A stretch of 64,000 nt of DNA from Cymodocea nodosa (taxonomy: Eukaryota; Streptophyta; Magnoliopsida; Alismatales; Cymodoceaceae). Below, piece after piece: positions 1-10,821 of this stretch (position 1 is the first letter of the stretch; each line of letters starts with the position of its first letter). The stretch covers positions 6,773,001 through 6,837,000 of the forward strand of contig JAZBRI010000008.1 of assembly GCA_036874045.1 (NCBI GenBank), written 5' to 3'. The notes below the pieces were generated by a model. The model made no database searches, was not told the origin of the DNA, and saw nothing but the letters and a program-made list of their open reading frames with translations. A program made the translations under genes and the position numbers.

Positions 1-640
1 GTTCTCCTATCATACTCATTTCAAACTGACTAGTCATCTCTTCAAAAAATATTTTTATCAGTTTATCAAAAGTTGCTCCAAAGATTATATCATCCACATA
101 TATTTGAACAACAATCTGATTGTTATCATCTCTCTTGATAAATAGAGTATGGTATACTTTTCCCATGATATATCCTTGTTCTATTAGAAAAGTAGATAAC
201 CTTTCATATCACGATCTAGGTGCTTACTTCAAACCATATAAGGCTTTCTTCAATTTATACACATAGTTAGGATTTTTAATATCTTCAAATACAGGTGATT
301 GTTTTACATAAACTTCTTCATTAATTAAACCATTTAGAAATGCACTCTTTACATCCATTTGATATAGTTTAAAATCCATATAACAAGCATAGGCCAATAA
401 TATTCTAATACTTTCTAACCTAGCCATAGGAGCAAATGTTTCATCATAATCTTGTCCTTCTTCCTATATATACCTTTGTGCAACTAATCTAGCTTTGTTT
501 CTTATAACTTGACCAGTCTCATTAGTTTTGTTTCTAAAGATCCACTTTGTACCTTTTATGGACTGATGTTCTAGTGGAGAGACTAATTCCCAAACATCAT
601 TTCTGATGAATTGATTTAGTTCTTCTTACATTGCCACTAT
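1..640 (-). pseudogene. copia reverse transcriptase region (fossil)
   Basis: The minus strand encodes recognisable copia RT: MDVKSAFLNG (the palm aspartate motif, near 340-370) and YVDDIIFG (the catalytic YVDD box, near 75-100). Both are diagnostic of plant Ty1/copia RT. The window edge cuts the domain, so the rest of RT, RNase H and the 3' LTR are not visible. RT would copy element RNA into DNA in the virus-like particle. This copy is a broken fossil. Confidence 0.9.
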
Positions 641-802
641 CCAATTTTCATAAGATAATGCTTATTCTTTATTCTTTGGTTCCACCATAGAAACAAATAT
701 ACACATACTATTTAAATTTACTGAAGCTCTAGTTTTAACTCCCTCATTAATGTTACCAATGACTTGAGTGATGGGATGTGATGAAGAATAACGCTAATTT
801 CT

Positions 803-2209
803 CTAATTTTCCTTAATATTCTCATCAACATCTGAAGGTCCATCACTTTCATCATTAGTTTGATCATTTAAGTTCATATTTTTGATTTTCTCAGATAAAT
901 CTTCAATCTCTCTATTGATATCTAATTCTTTTGGAAAATTGATCATATCATCATTATCAACTTTAGATTGAGATTCTCTAAAAGAATTTTCATTGAAGCT
1001 TACATATAGGGTTTCTTCAATAGTTTTAGAAGTCTTGTTATATACTCTATAGGCTTTACTTCTAGTAGAGTAACCTACAAAAATTCCTTCATCCACTTTG
1101 GCTTGAAATTTGTCCTTTTTATCCTTAGTATTAAGAATAAAACATTTGCAGCCAAATTGTTTCATATAGGAAATTTTTGGAACCCTATCAAACATAATTT
1201 CAAAAGGAGTTTTATTAACAAGAGATCTTAAGTGACTTCTGTTAATAATATAACAAGCTGTATTTACTGCTTCTGCCCAAAGATTTTGAGGTAAATTATG
1301 TTCATTTAACATAGTTCTGGCCATTTCTTAAAGTGATCTATTCTTTCTCTCAACAACACCATTTTGAGACGGTGCTCTTGGAAAAGAATATCTGTGATCA
1401 ATGTCATGATCTATATAGTAATTATCCATTTGATCATTATCAAATTCATTACCATGATCACTCCTAAGTTTTTGAACAGAAACACTTTGTTCATTTTGAA
1501 CAAGATTGCAAAACATTTTAAACTTTTCAAAAACTTCTATCTTAGATGCTAGAAAATATACCCAAGTGTATCTAGAAAAGTCATCTACTAAAATAAATAC
1601 ATACCGTTTACCACCAAGACTCATGATTCTTGTTGGTCCAAATAGATTCATATGTATAAGTTCTAAGACTCTCTTGCTTGATATATCAGTTTTGGATTTA
1701 AAAGAGTTTTTATGAAGTTTACCTAACTTACATGTATTACACATAAAGTCCTTTGAGTATTTAATCTTTGGTAAACCTCTCACTAAATGTTTTCTAGATA
1801 ATTTATGCAATAATTTCATATTTATATGCTTGATCCTTCTATGCCATAGATATGCATCACTAGTTTCAGCTAGCAAACATGAATTTAAATCAACTACACT
1901 AGAAGGTAAAGATAAAATACATACAGAACATTTTCTTTTAGCAATAAACTTAAGTTCATCTATACTTTTATCAATAATTTTGCATATATCATCTTCAAAT
2001 AATACATAATATCCATTATCAGTTAGTTTTATATCACTCAGCAAATTAAATCCTAGGTTTTCTACATATAGAACATTCGAAATAACACAAGTAGGAGTTA
2101 TTTGAACATTGCCCATACCTATGATTTTATCCTTGCTTTTGTTTCCAAATGTAACATTTCCTTTCTTAGTATTTGCAAAATTTTTCAGTAGATTTTTTTG
2201 TCCGGTCAT
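803..2209 (-). pseudogene. copia integrase region with GAG-pre-integrase domain (fossil)
   Basis: From 2209 leftwards the minus strand shows the GAG-pre-integrase zinc-binding segment (LWHRRIKHINMK, then CNTCKLGKLHK), followed by the integrase core with GPTRIMSLGGKRYVFILVDD, LRSDHGNEF and SQNGVVERKNRSL. The last three blocks hold the spaced catalytic D, D and E region. From 1324 to 803 follow the integrase C-terminal part (PFEIMF) and an acidic linker towards RT. Integrase would insert the cDNA into host DNA. Relative CP2 at 8044-8905 encodes the same segments on the plus strand. Confidence 0.9.
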
Positions 2210-2293
2210 GTGACTTGATGCTCCATTATCTAAGATCCATTTTGATGTTGTTTCCTCTTGTAAAATAAATTAAGAAGAACTGTTCCTTGGTAC

Positions 2294-3429
2294 CTAGTGT
2301 TGTTGAAGACCAAGTTCATTAAACACATATTTCTTCTTTTTATTTAAAAACAGTTTAACATTGTCGTTTACATTCTTATTAGTTGTAAGTACTAATGATT
2401 TATCATTAGCATCATATTTACTTATAGCATTATTGCTCTTATAATCATTCTTTTTGTTTTCAGATGTAGTATAACCAAGACCAAATCGATTTTTATCCAA
2501 TGTTAATTTATTTTGGTCATGCTCATACATTTTAGTAAGTTCATACCAAGATTTTGTACTTGTATTTGAATTTTCAGTACATACAAAATCTTTTTCTACA
2601 CAAGGATTTTTAGATAAAGAACATATAGAATGAGTAATTGGTCTAACACCAGAGTTTTGAATTTCATGCTCAGATTTCTGAATTTTTAGTTTACTACAAT
2701 TGTTTGACATTTTTGAAACATTAGTGATTGAATTTCCAGAATAAGAAACAAGATTTTTAGAAACATTGATAGTCATGTTAGAAGTACATTTAGATAAATC
2801 ACATTGGTTTACATTATTGTTGCATGATTCATCTCTTGAATTAGCTACTTCTACATATTTATTACCTTGTTTCATGACAAAAGGAATTTTAGTCTTAGAT
2901 TTACTTGAAATACAACTAATAAATCCTTTATTGGCTTGAGATTCAGGATATTTAGGATAATCAAATCCTAAGCCAAATTTATATGACACCATAGGGGTAC
3001 TAGTTAGTTTGTCTAACTTAGTTTAACTTAAATTCCATTTCTCAATGGTGGAATTTAAATCTAGCTCTGTCATTTTTAATCTATCAATCTCTAACTCAAG
3101 ATCATTTATATTTTTTCTCAATTTTTCATTTTCAGATTCTATCTTTAATTTTTTAGCATTTGTATTTGTTCATGCAAGACACATTCATTAAATCTAAATT
3201 TATGCAAATCTCTAGCATGATTTTCATTATCACATTTAAACTTTTCTAAAGTAGTAGACAGGAAATAATTTTCTTCTTCCGTTATGGTCAAATAGTTTCT
3301 AATATTCTTATTTTCCAGTTTACAAGCTTTAAGTTTTTGTAATAATGCATGATAAGCACATAATAATTTATCAAAGTTAAAATCTGAATGACTTTTAGGA
3401 TCAGATATTACCTTAGACTCATCTACCAT
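2294..3429 (-). pseudogene. copia gag-pol linker region, no domain recognised (fossil)
   Basis: Two long minus-strand reading stretches (2992-2294 and 3429-3145) lie between the gag zinc knuckle and GAG-pre-integrase. The first is rich in N, S, K and T; the second is charged and heptad-like (near KLKACKLENKNIRNYL), suggesting a coiled coil. The position fits the extended gag C-terminus/protease interval of large-gag copia elements such as SIRE. No clear protease active-site triplet was found here. The region is assigned by context. Confidence 0.55.
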
Positions 3430-3528
3430 GAAGCATACATGAGCAACGTCTTCTAACTCTTGTTCTTCTTCTGAATGTGAAAATTTTGATGATGATTCCT
3501 TAGATTCAGACTCTTCTAACGTGTCATC

Positions 3529-4521
3529 CTAAGTGACCTTCAAAGCCTTTTTCTTGTAAAACTTTTTCTGAGTTTTTTGAGCCGTCTTCTTCTGATTTGT
3601 CCTATTATGCTTTTCATTTTTCCTTATAGGACAATCTAGAGAAAGATGTCTAAGTTTCTTACAGTTGTAACATACATACTTTCTGGATGAAGAATTCTTG
3701 TCATTCAGTGATTTTGATGTTGAGGGTTTATCATTTCTATTCATTTGCTGTTTCCTAGCTTTCCATGCTTTCTTGAATTTCCTAGTCAGCAAAATCAAAT
3801 CCTTGTTAGAATCAATAGATATATCAGAATCTAAATTAATTTTGAAGGCTATTTCTTTCTTCATTTTTAGTTTGTTGTGACTTAGTGATTCATTTAATTG
3901 AACTTCATAAGCAGTTAAGTTTCCTATAAGTTCATTTATGGTATAAACATTTAAATCTCGTGATTCCTCAATTAATATCACTTTCTAAGACCATTTAGAA
4001 CTTAGGGATCTTAGAATTTTCCTCACCAAATCTTTCTGTTCAAAATTCTTTCCTAAGCATTTTAAAGAGTTTATGATATCAAGGAATCTGGAAAACATCT
4101 CAGAAATACTTTCGTCTTCATGCATCTTAAAGAGTTCACACTTATGAATTAACATGTTAATGTTAGTCTCTTTAACTTGAGAAGTACCTTCATGTGAAAC
4201 TTCTAATGCATGCCACACCTCATAAGTAGATTTATATGCCGACACTTTACTGAACTGTTCATAACTCAATGCATAAAATAAAATATTTAACCCTTTAGAA
4301 TTCAGGGTTTCATTTTCCTTTTCAGTAATTGTCCAAGTATTATAAGGAGTAGTTAATAGAGTATAAGGTTTAGAGATCATGAACCACAACTTATGATCTA
4401 TACTTTAAAGAAAGACTGTCATCCTATTTTTCCAATATTCAAAATGTATTCCATCAAATAAAGGAGGATGATTAAGAATTTAACCTTCATACAAAGAAAA
4501 GTTACCAATTCTAGTAGCCAT
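3529..4521 (-). pseudogene. copia gag region with UBN2-type domain and zinc knuckle (fossil)
   Basis: The minus strand starts MATRIGNFSLYEG at 4521, a common start of plant copia gag. It continues with a gag-polypeptide (UBN2-type) region, with EVWHALEVSHEGTSQVKETN and MLIHKCELFKMHEDESISEM near 4210-4060. A lysine-rich tail follows, with a zinc knuckle (CYNCKKLRHLSLDC, CX2CX4HX4C) near 3670-3620. Gag would form the particle and bind RNA through the knuckle. It begins about 190 bases inside the primer binding site, as expected for gag. Confidence 0.87.
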
Positions 4522-4710
4522 CTTACCTTAGATTTTTTTCAACCTATTTGATTTTAAAACAGTCTAAAACAATAAAAACAATTTGAGCCTTAAATCGAGA
4601 AGGTTTAGAGAATGCTCAAATATTAAGTTCTATTTAAAAACAAGGAAGGCAGAATAAGCAATGATATTCAATAAGTTGGTATTGATTTTATATCAATGAT
4701 AATAAACAAA

Positions 4711-4722
4711 GCTCTAATACCA
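4711..4722 (-). other. primer binding site, initiator tRNA-Met type
   Basis: On the minus strand TGGTATTAGAGC begins two bases inside the LTR end. It differs by one base from TGGTATCAGAGC, the complement of the 3' end of plant initiator tRNA-Met used by most plant copia elements. It fixes 4725-6345 as the 5' LTR. Confidence 0.93.
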
Positions 4723-4724
4723 CT

Positions 4725-6345
4725 TGTAGGATCGTATGGTTACACAAGAGGGGGGTGAATTGTGTTTTTCAACATTTTTGATTATAAATGAACCTTCAAA
4801 ACTCAAAAACAAGTTGAGACACTATTTTCATAAAATCATTTTTATTCAAAATTTCAATTATAATATACAATTCAATTCTCCTCAAAAATTGTAGATGCAA
4901 TTATATATCGATACCATCTTTCATCTATACAATTTCATAACTACAAATAAAGAAAACTAATTTGTGGAATTTAAAATATTTCTCCCTGTTTGAGATCTTT
5001 CTTCTTCTTCTTCTTTTTCTTCTTCAGCAATTCTTCAGTGACGAATATCTTGTCTTTCTCTACTTCACTGAATTTGCTTTCTTCTGATACTTCAGATCTT
5101 CAATGACATAAATCTGACCCTTTCTGCTTCACTGAATTTTCTTCCATCTGAGAGCTTTTTCCACGAAAGGTGTTTTTGATTCCTGAAAAGATTTTTCGTT
5201 TGGTGTGTAGGGATAACTAATCAACGAGAATTCTATGCCTTTTATACTATATCTTCAATTCATGCATATCCTCCACGTTTAATCACTACTAGTTGTCTAC
5301 TTCTTCACGTCTTCTCTTTTTCCTTTATCGAAATACACACGTTCTAACCCACGTTTACATTTTGAATTTTCTTTAATCATCAATCCTGGATCTTTGAAAA
5401 ATTTCCTACAAAATAAACTTTCTCGTCCAAAATTTTTCATCAAGTGTAATAAGAAGTCTTTACTTTAATGTTAACTAAACGAGTAAAACAAGTAGATATA
5501 TAACTTAACGAATAATGATTTAACGAGTAACGATTAACGAGTAACTTAATGTTTCTAACTTAATAAGCTCCTCATGTGACAACTCACGTGACAAGTACTG
5601 TAGCTAACTCAACGAACTAAGTCCGTGGTGTTACGCTAACTCAACGAACTATCTTCGTGGTATTACGATAACTCAACGAACCAACTCTATTATGTTATAG
5701 ATAACTCGACGAACTAGTAATAAACAAATGTTTTTATAATAAGAATTTTACCACGTGCAATAATAACAACTTAAGTTTATAACGCTAACCTAACGCGTTG
5801 CCTTACTATTCAATATAGCAACTCAATGCGTGCAGTTATGTTAACTTAACGAGTTAAACATGTGCAACTCACATGATACAATATAACATTCGTAACCTTT
5901 AATTTCACCACGTGTACAACACTAACTTAACGAGTTTGTCTCTTCTTTTACTCACTAACTTAACGAGTTCTCACGTGACCTATTTTAACCTTTAAGCCTC
6001 TAACTTAACGAGTTCTCACGTGACCTCTATACCAATAACACTCTAACTTAACAAGTTGTCTAAAACGTGCACTATTCATGATATAGAAAATATAACTTTA
6101 AAACATATCATGCTTTTCAATAAAAACACACGTTAACTTAACGTTTAGTTAAATGAGAAATTACTGCAATGAAATGACTAGTTATTTAACTTAGTATAAT
6201 TTTAGATCTAATACAGACAAGTATTTATATCAGTAAACTTTTTCTGTATTAATTGATGTTCTTAATTTCCTTTCACAAGCAATAGTAATTGAGCAAATAT
6301 GATTACTTACATTCAGCACACATCATCAAAACAAAATACTCAACA
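4725..6345 (-). repeat. 5' LTR of copia element CP1
   Basis: In element orientation it starts TGTTGAGTATTTTGTTTTGA and ends CGATCCTACA, a TG...CA repeat of 1,621 bases. It aligns throughout with the solo LTRs at 18489-20138 and 21162-22740. Inside are many TAACTCAACGAA and TAACTTAACGAGTT words with CACGTG-type boxes (about 5560-6030), described in the findings. The five bases outside the LTR (6346-6350, AGGAG) should be half of the target duplication; the partner is off the window. Confidence 0.95.
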
Positions 6346-7172
6346 AGGAGGCAAGATTGTAAATGATTAAGTTTTTAGTGGTGTAATTGCGTCGCATGTA
6401 GTGATGGAAGTTTTTACTATCGATAGAGATTTTTTACATTTCACCTTTCGCTCATCTTTAGGAACATATCAAAACAAAAATACCCAAAAAAACTAATAAT
6501 TTGTGTTTACATTTAGTATTAATGTGTTGTATTGTTTGTTTTGTATCGTGATTAATGTTATCATTGTTAGTATTGTGATTGTTTTATGTTTGTCTGATTT
6601 AGAAAATAGAAAATAGTTTTATTATTTACTGAAATTGATTCGTCCAGAATACTTAAAAATCTTAGTGGTTACTATTTGAAATATCTGAATGTTAATGTTG
6701 CTTAATGACAAATCTCAGATTAACTAACATTAAAAAGCTTAATTGATGTTATTTACATTCTGTGGAATTGCCCAATGGATGGCTGAATTCCTTTGTGAAT
6801 AATAGTATTTAACTAGAAAGTTAGGCTTGTAAAGTTAACTTAAGTTCATAAGTTTAGTTTGTTGAGTTAGCTGTAACTCTACGAACTAAGTCCGTTGAGT
6901 TAATAGTAATTCAACGAAGTGCTTAATTAAACACATACAAACTCTGGTATAAAAATTAAAATAGTACACAATTCTTACTCAATCTTTGTGGGATCAACCT
7001 GTACTTGCACACAAATATAATATACACTATGCGCTTGTAGTTAAAAACACAAATTGGATTTAATATCAAATTTGTGTGAAAAGTTGTTTATTGCTTTAAA
7101 AGAATTTATAAATAGACAAGGTTTGATTGAACAATATAGGTATTCTAATTTAACATTACAAACAATCGAACA
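6346..7172 (+). repeat. 3' part of a Ty3 LTR, split by CP1
   Basis: 6353-7172 aligns along its length with 9939-10739, the 3' part of element B's 5' LTR. Shared blocks include GTAGTGATGGAAGTTTTTACT against GTAGTGACAGAAGTTTTTACT and the TGTGGGATCRACCT region. The LTR end is about 7172. Its 5' half must lie left of the window, beyond CP1. CP1 therefore inserted into an already resident Ty3 LTR. Whether this was a 5', 3' or solo LTR cannot be told. Confidence 0.85.
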
Positions 7173-8043
7173 TTCGATGCTAGCGGCTATCCTCTAGCAC
7201 GACCATATTCTCCACTCCCACCGCCCAGCCTCTAGTGCTCTAGTGCATGGGCAGACTGACGACATCACGACCTAAGGCATCGAGGCTTCGAGGTGAGAGA
7301 CACGAGGAAGTGCAACATCAGCATGGTGGAGCGATGATGAGCTACGATGAGGGAGCATCGAAGCTCGTGGTAGAGGTAGTGGAAGCTCACGATGGAGCAT
7401 GTCAGCATGGTAGATCAGTGTCACAAGCGATGGCATAGTGAAGAGTGATGGTGTGACTGAGTGACAAGACTGTCAAATTTAGATCTGATGGTTAGGATCG
7501 AATGACTCAAAGAACCACTAAATCAAGATCTGACGGTCCTCATCAGATTGAGATCATCTTCATTGATCAACTGAGATTTGTCGTAGTGAGATCCGATGGC
7601 TAGATCTTACATGACTAAAAGTAGAGGATTGAACGATCGTGACTTAATTGTCTAGATCCAACGACTTAGATCTATCACAAGAATATTCGATGGCCAAAAA
7701 GAAATCTTGACATTCGTCAGAATCCTGCGAAGCCTGTAGTAAAGACAACTTTTGTCTCTAGTGGCGGCAAGATTTCTCCAACGAACCTAAGAAGGGGAAA
7801 GAAAGTTGTTTGCAGCGAAAGAAGCTAGGTGCAAGGAGAAAGAGCTTTCCTACGTCTAGCAACAACAAAATCCTAGCCATCGAAGGTCGGGAAAAGGAAG
7901 AAAAGAAAGAAGAATAGTCACCGATGCTTGGCCGACTATTCAAACACGAAATGTGGCATTGAGCGTCGTACAAACTGGAAAAAGAAGCAAAAAACAAAAA
8001 ATAGGAAATCCAACGCATAGTAGTTGATTTCACGGTGGGTGAT
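7173..8043 (+). other. unassigned interval, less AT-rich than its surroundings
   Basis: This stretch follows the Ty3 LTR end and precedes a copia fragment. 7180-7440 is visibly GC-richer, with repeated GATGGAGCA/CATGGTGGAGC words and one 63-codon open frame (7247-7438) without a recognised domain. 7460-7700 repeats GATCTGATGGT-like words (TCTGATGGTTAGGATC, TCTGACGGTC, TCCGATGGCTAG). 7740-8030 is purine-rich. It looks like noncoding sequence of another retroelement, but no LTR boundary, primer site or domain supports a family. Confidence 0.4.
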
Positions 8044-8905
8044 GGACATGGTGCTTCAAAGCATATGACTGGAGATAAATTTGTCCTAAAAGACCTGAAG
8101 GAGATTGATGGAGGAAATGTCAAATTTGGTAATGATCAGAAAGGTAAAATTATTGGAATCGGATCTGTTTATGTAAATGATAAAATGATTATAGATAATG
8201 TTTTGTTAGTTGAAAATTTAGAGCACAATTTAATTAGTATTACACAGTTAGAAGATAAAGGATATATGGTTCTGTTTAAATCTAAGAAATGTTTAGTTAT
8301 TGATGAAAATTCTAATGAAATTAAATTTACTACTCATAGAATGAATGATGTCTATTTTCTAAATTTACCTAATGATGTTTCTACTATTGATTCTTGTTTA
8401 ATTGCAAATAATTTAGACAATGCATGGATATGGCAACGTAGACTAGGTCATATTCATATGAAGTAGCTAGATAAGTTAGCTAAGAAGAACCTAGTAGATG
8501 ATTTACCCAATTTGAGATTTAAAAAGGATAAAATCTATGATGCATGTGAATTAGGAAAACAAAAGAAGAGTTCTTTTAAATCAGGTAAGCAAATTATATT
8601 TGGAAGAATTTTGGAGTTAATTCACATGGATTTATTTGGTCCTACTAGAATTGAAAGTTTAGGTCGAAAGAGATATGTATTTGTTCTAGTTGATGATTTC
8701 TCAAGACATACTTGGGTAATTTTTCTAAGACATAAGAGTGATGTATTTGAGGAGTTTAAGATTTTTCTAAATCTGGTTCAAAATGAAAAGCAATTGAAAG
8801 TTCAGTAAATTAAAAGTGATCATGGAGGGAAATTTGAAAATGAAAATATGGAAAAGCTTTGCCAAGATCTAGGAATAGAACATAGATTTGCCTTTCCTAG
8901 AGCCC
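8044..8905 (+). pseudogene. Ty1/copia GAG-pre-integrase/integrase fragment CP2 (fossil)
   Basis: The plus strand reads HGASKHMTGDKF (end of the copia protease/linker region), QRRLGHIHMK and CELGKQKKSSFKSGK (GAG-pre-integrase zinc region), then GPTRIESLGRKRYVFVLVDD and an SDHGG block of the integrase core. It is the same segment as in CP1 but from a more distant copia lineage. Element B interrupts it exactly after AGCCC at 8901-8905, so CP2 is older than B. Its expected right-hand continuation after B is not found in the window. No LTR is attached. Confidence 0.85.
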
Positions 8906-10739
8906 TGTTTAGAATGAAAAAGTGCATAATACTAATGCTTAAATGATGGTTAATTGCATAATATTTAGCTTATCATATGAGAATTATGCCATTATGTTAT
9001 AATTGCACTATTATATGCTTTAATGAAAGAATCTACATAATTTCAGGAAATTAACGTTAATTAAGTATATTTCTGAACTATTGGTAAATTACAAGCTTTG
9101 AAATTCTTAAGTCTTTAAATTTTTTGTTATTTCAGAGAGTTATATTGCATGTACTGGACAGTTATGTTTTAAATGCTTAAAGAATATTTTATTGTTTCTT
9201 AGAGTGCACATGTTGAATTTAAATGCTTTATTATGTCACGTGAGTTGCACATGCATAACTTGTTAAGTTAGCATAACTATACGCGTTGAGTTAATTGAAT
9301 ATACACTAAGGTAACGCATTGTGTTAGTAAGCTTATAAGTTATTTCTTTATTGCATGTGTTTTATAGTTAAATCAACGAAGTAAGTCCGTTGAGTTACAC
9401 TAACTCCACAGACCATTTATTTTCTAATATGCCACTATAGTAGTTGCAGAAATAGGAAATTCAAATGAAAACCACGATTGCACGTATCACGTAAGAATTC
9501 ACTCATCGAATGAAGAAGAAATCACCATTGTTGAAATGAATGAAGGAAATCCAACCGATCATTTAAGCAGAAGCAGTTACTATTGAAAGAAATATAAAAT
9601 AAGAGGAGAAAGACAAAAAAAGTGTGTGTAGGTGGAGAACTATGCTAATTGCATGAAGTGTCGGTAGTTTCTTAAAGCTCCACACTACTACCAATATCAC
9701 CAACCATCAGAGGTTTGTAAGGATATTTTCTAGATGTCGAGTCGATTTCAAGCCAAAAACGGTGATTGACAACCACTATGAGGAGTAATCGTGTCGTAGG
9801 AAGGGAAGCCATTTTCACCAAGCACTGACTCATATCTTAGGAGATCGTAAGCTTCTAGCCTTGGTTTCGGGTTGATGCTAGTATGCTAAAGAGGAGATCA
9901 TCTTACAATTCTTGATTCTATAGGGAGAGGAGGCAATATTGTAAGTGATTAAGTTTTCAGTGGTGTAATCGGGTCGCATGTAGTGACAGAAGTTTTTACT
10001 GTCGATAGAGAATTTTTTACATTTCACCTTTTGCTCATCTTCAGGAACATATCAAAACAAAAATACCAAAAATAACAAATTATATTTGTTTGCATTTAGT
10101 ATTAAAGTATTGTATTGTTTGCTTTGTATCCTTGTTAGTATTTTGAATGTTTTATGCTTGCTTGATTCAGAAAATAGAAAATAATTTTACAATTTACTGA
10201 AAATTGAATTGTCCTAGATACTTAAAGATTTTAAAGGTTATTGTTTGAAATATCTGAATGTTAGTATTGCTTAATGACAAATCTAATATTAACTAATATT
10301 AAAGAGCTTAACTGATGTTATTTACATTCTGTAGAACCACCCAATGGTTGGTCGAATTCCTCTATAAATAACAATATTTAACAAAAAAAAAAAAGACTTA
10401 TGGAGTTAATTTAAGTCCATGAGGTTAGTTCGTTGATTAATTATAACTCTACGAACTAAGTCCATTGTATTAACTGTAACTCAACAGAGTACTTCACTAA
10501 ACACATATAAATTCCAATATAAAATCAGAACAGTACATAATTCTTACTCAATCTCTGTGGGATCGACCTATACTTGCATACAAATACAATATACATTGTG
10601 CACTTGTAGTTTAAAATACAAATCGGACTTCATATATAATTTGTGTGAAATGTTATTTGTTTACTTCTAAGAGAATTTATTAATATAGGCATAAAAAATT
10701 CAAGTCGGTTTTCTAATTTAACCTTTTACAACCTAAACA
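8906..10739 (+). repeat. 5' LTR of Ty3 element B
   Basis: It starts TGTTTAGAATGAAAAAGTGC and ends CAACCTAAACA (TG...CA, 1,834 bases), with the primer site just inside. The same start is seen at B's 3' LTR (27166), in C's 3' LTR (63605, TGCTTAGAATG) and, inverted, at 41890 and 56865 in A. It is about 300 bases shorter than the LTRs of A, so B belongs to a different subfamily. Words such as TAACTCAACG and CGTTGAGTTA occur at 9240-9420 and 10400-10500. Confidence 0.93.
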
Positions 10740-10746
10740 AGTTTTC

Positions 10747-10764
10747 TAGCGTCGTTGCGAGGGA
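10747..10764 (+). other. primer binding site of B, tRNA-Asp type
   Basis: TAGCGTCGTTGCGAGGGA resembles TGGCGCCGTTGCCGGGGA, the primer site of Athila/Tat-type Ty3 elements that is complementary to tRNA-Asp. It begins seven bases inside the LTR. Element A has a better-preserved copy at 54704-54721. Confidence 0.8.
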
Positions 10765-10821
10765 TTGAGAAGCTAAGCAACTATGAGTGCTGTTTTGTTT
10801 TAATATCAAAAGGAGTGTTTT

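Larger units (their letters stand above)
1..6345 (-). mobile_element. Ty1/copia LTR retrotransposon CP1 (5' LTR and gag to RT; rest lies off the left edge)
   Basis: Reading the minus strand from 6345 leftwards gives LTR, primer binding site, gag with zinc knuckle, integrase, then reverse transcriptase. Integrase before RT is the copia order. The element is a broken fossil with interrupted frames in most domains. It lies inside a Ty3 LTR, whose remaining 3' part starts at 6346. Its LTR matches the two solo LTRs at 18489-20138 and 21162-22740, so this family has been repeatedly active here. The long LTR, large gag and initiator-Met primer site suggest the SIRE/Maximus or Tork lineage; I cannot decide between them by eye. 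Confidence 0.93.

Noticed and set aside
7247-7438. 63-codon frame in the less AT-rich interval
   Set aside because: Short, no domain, no conserved partner; composition alone can explain it.
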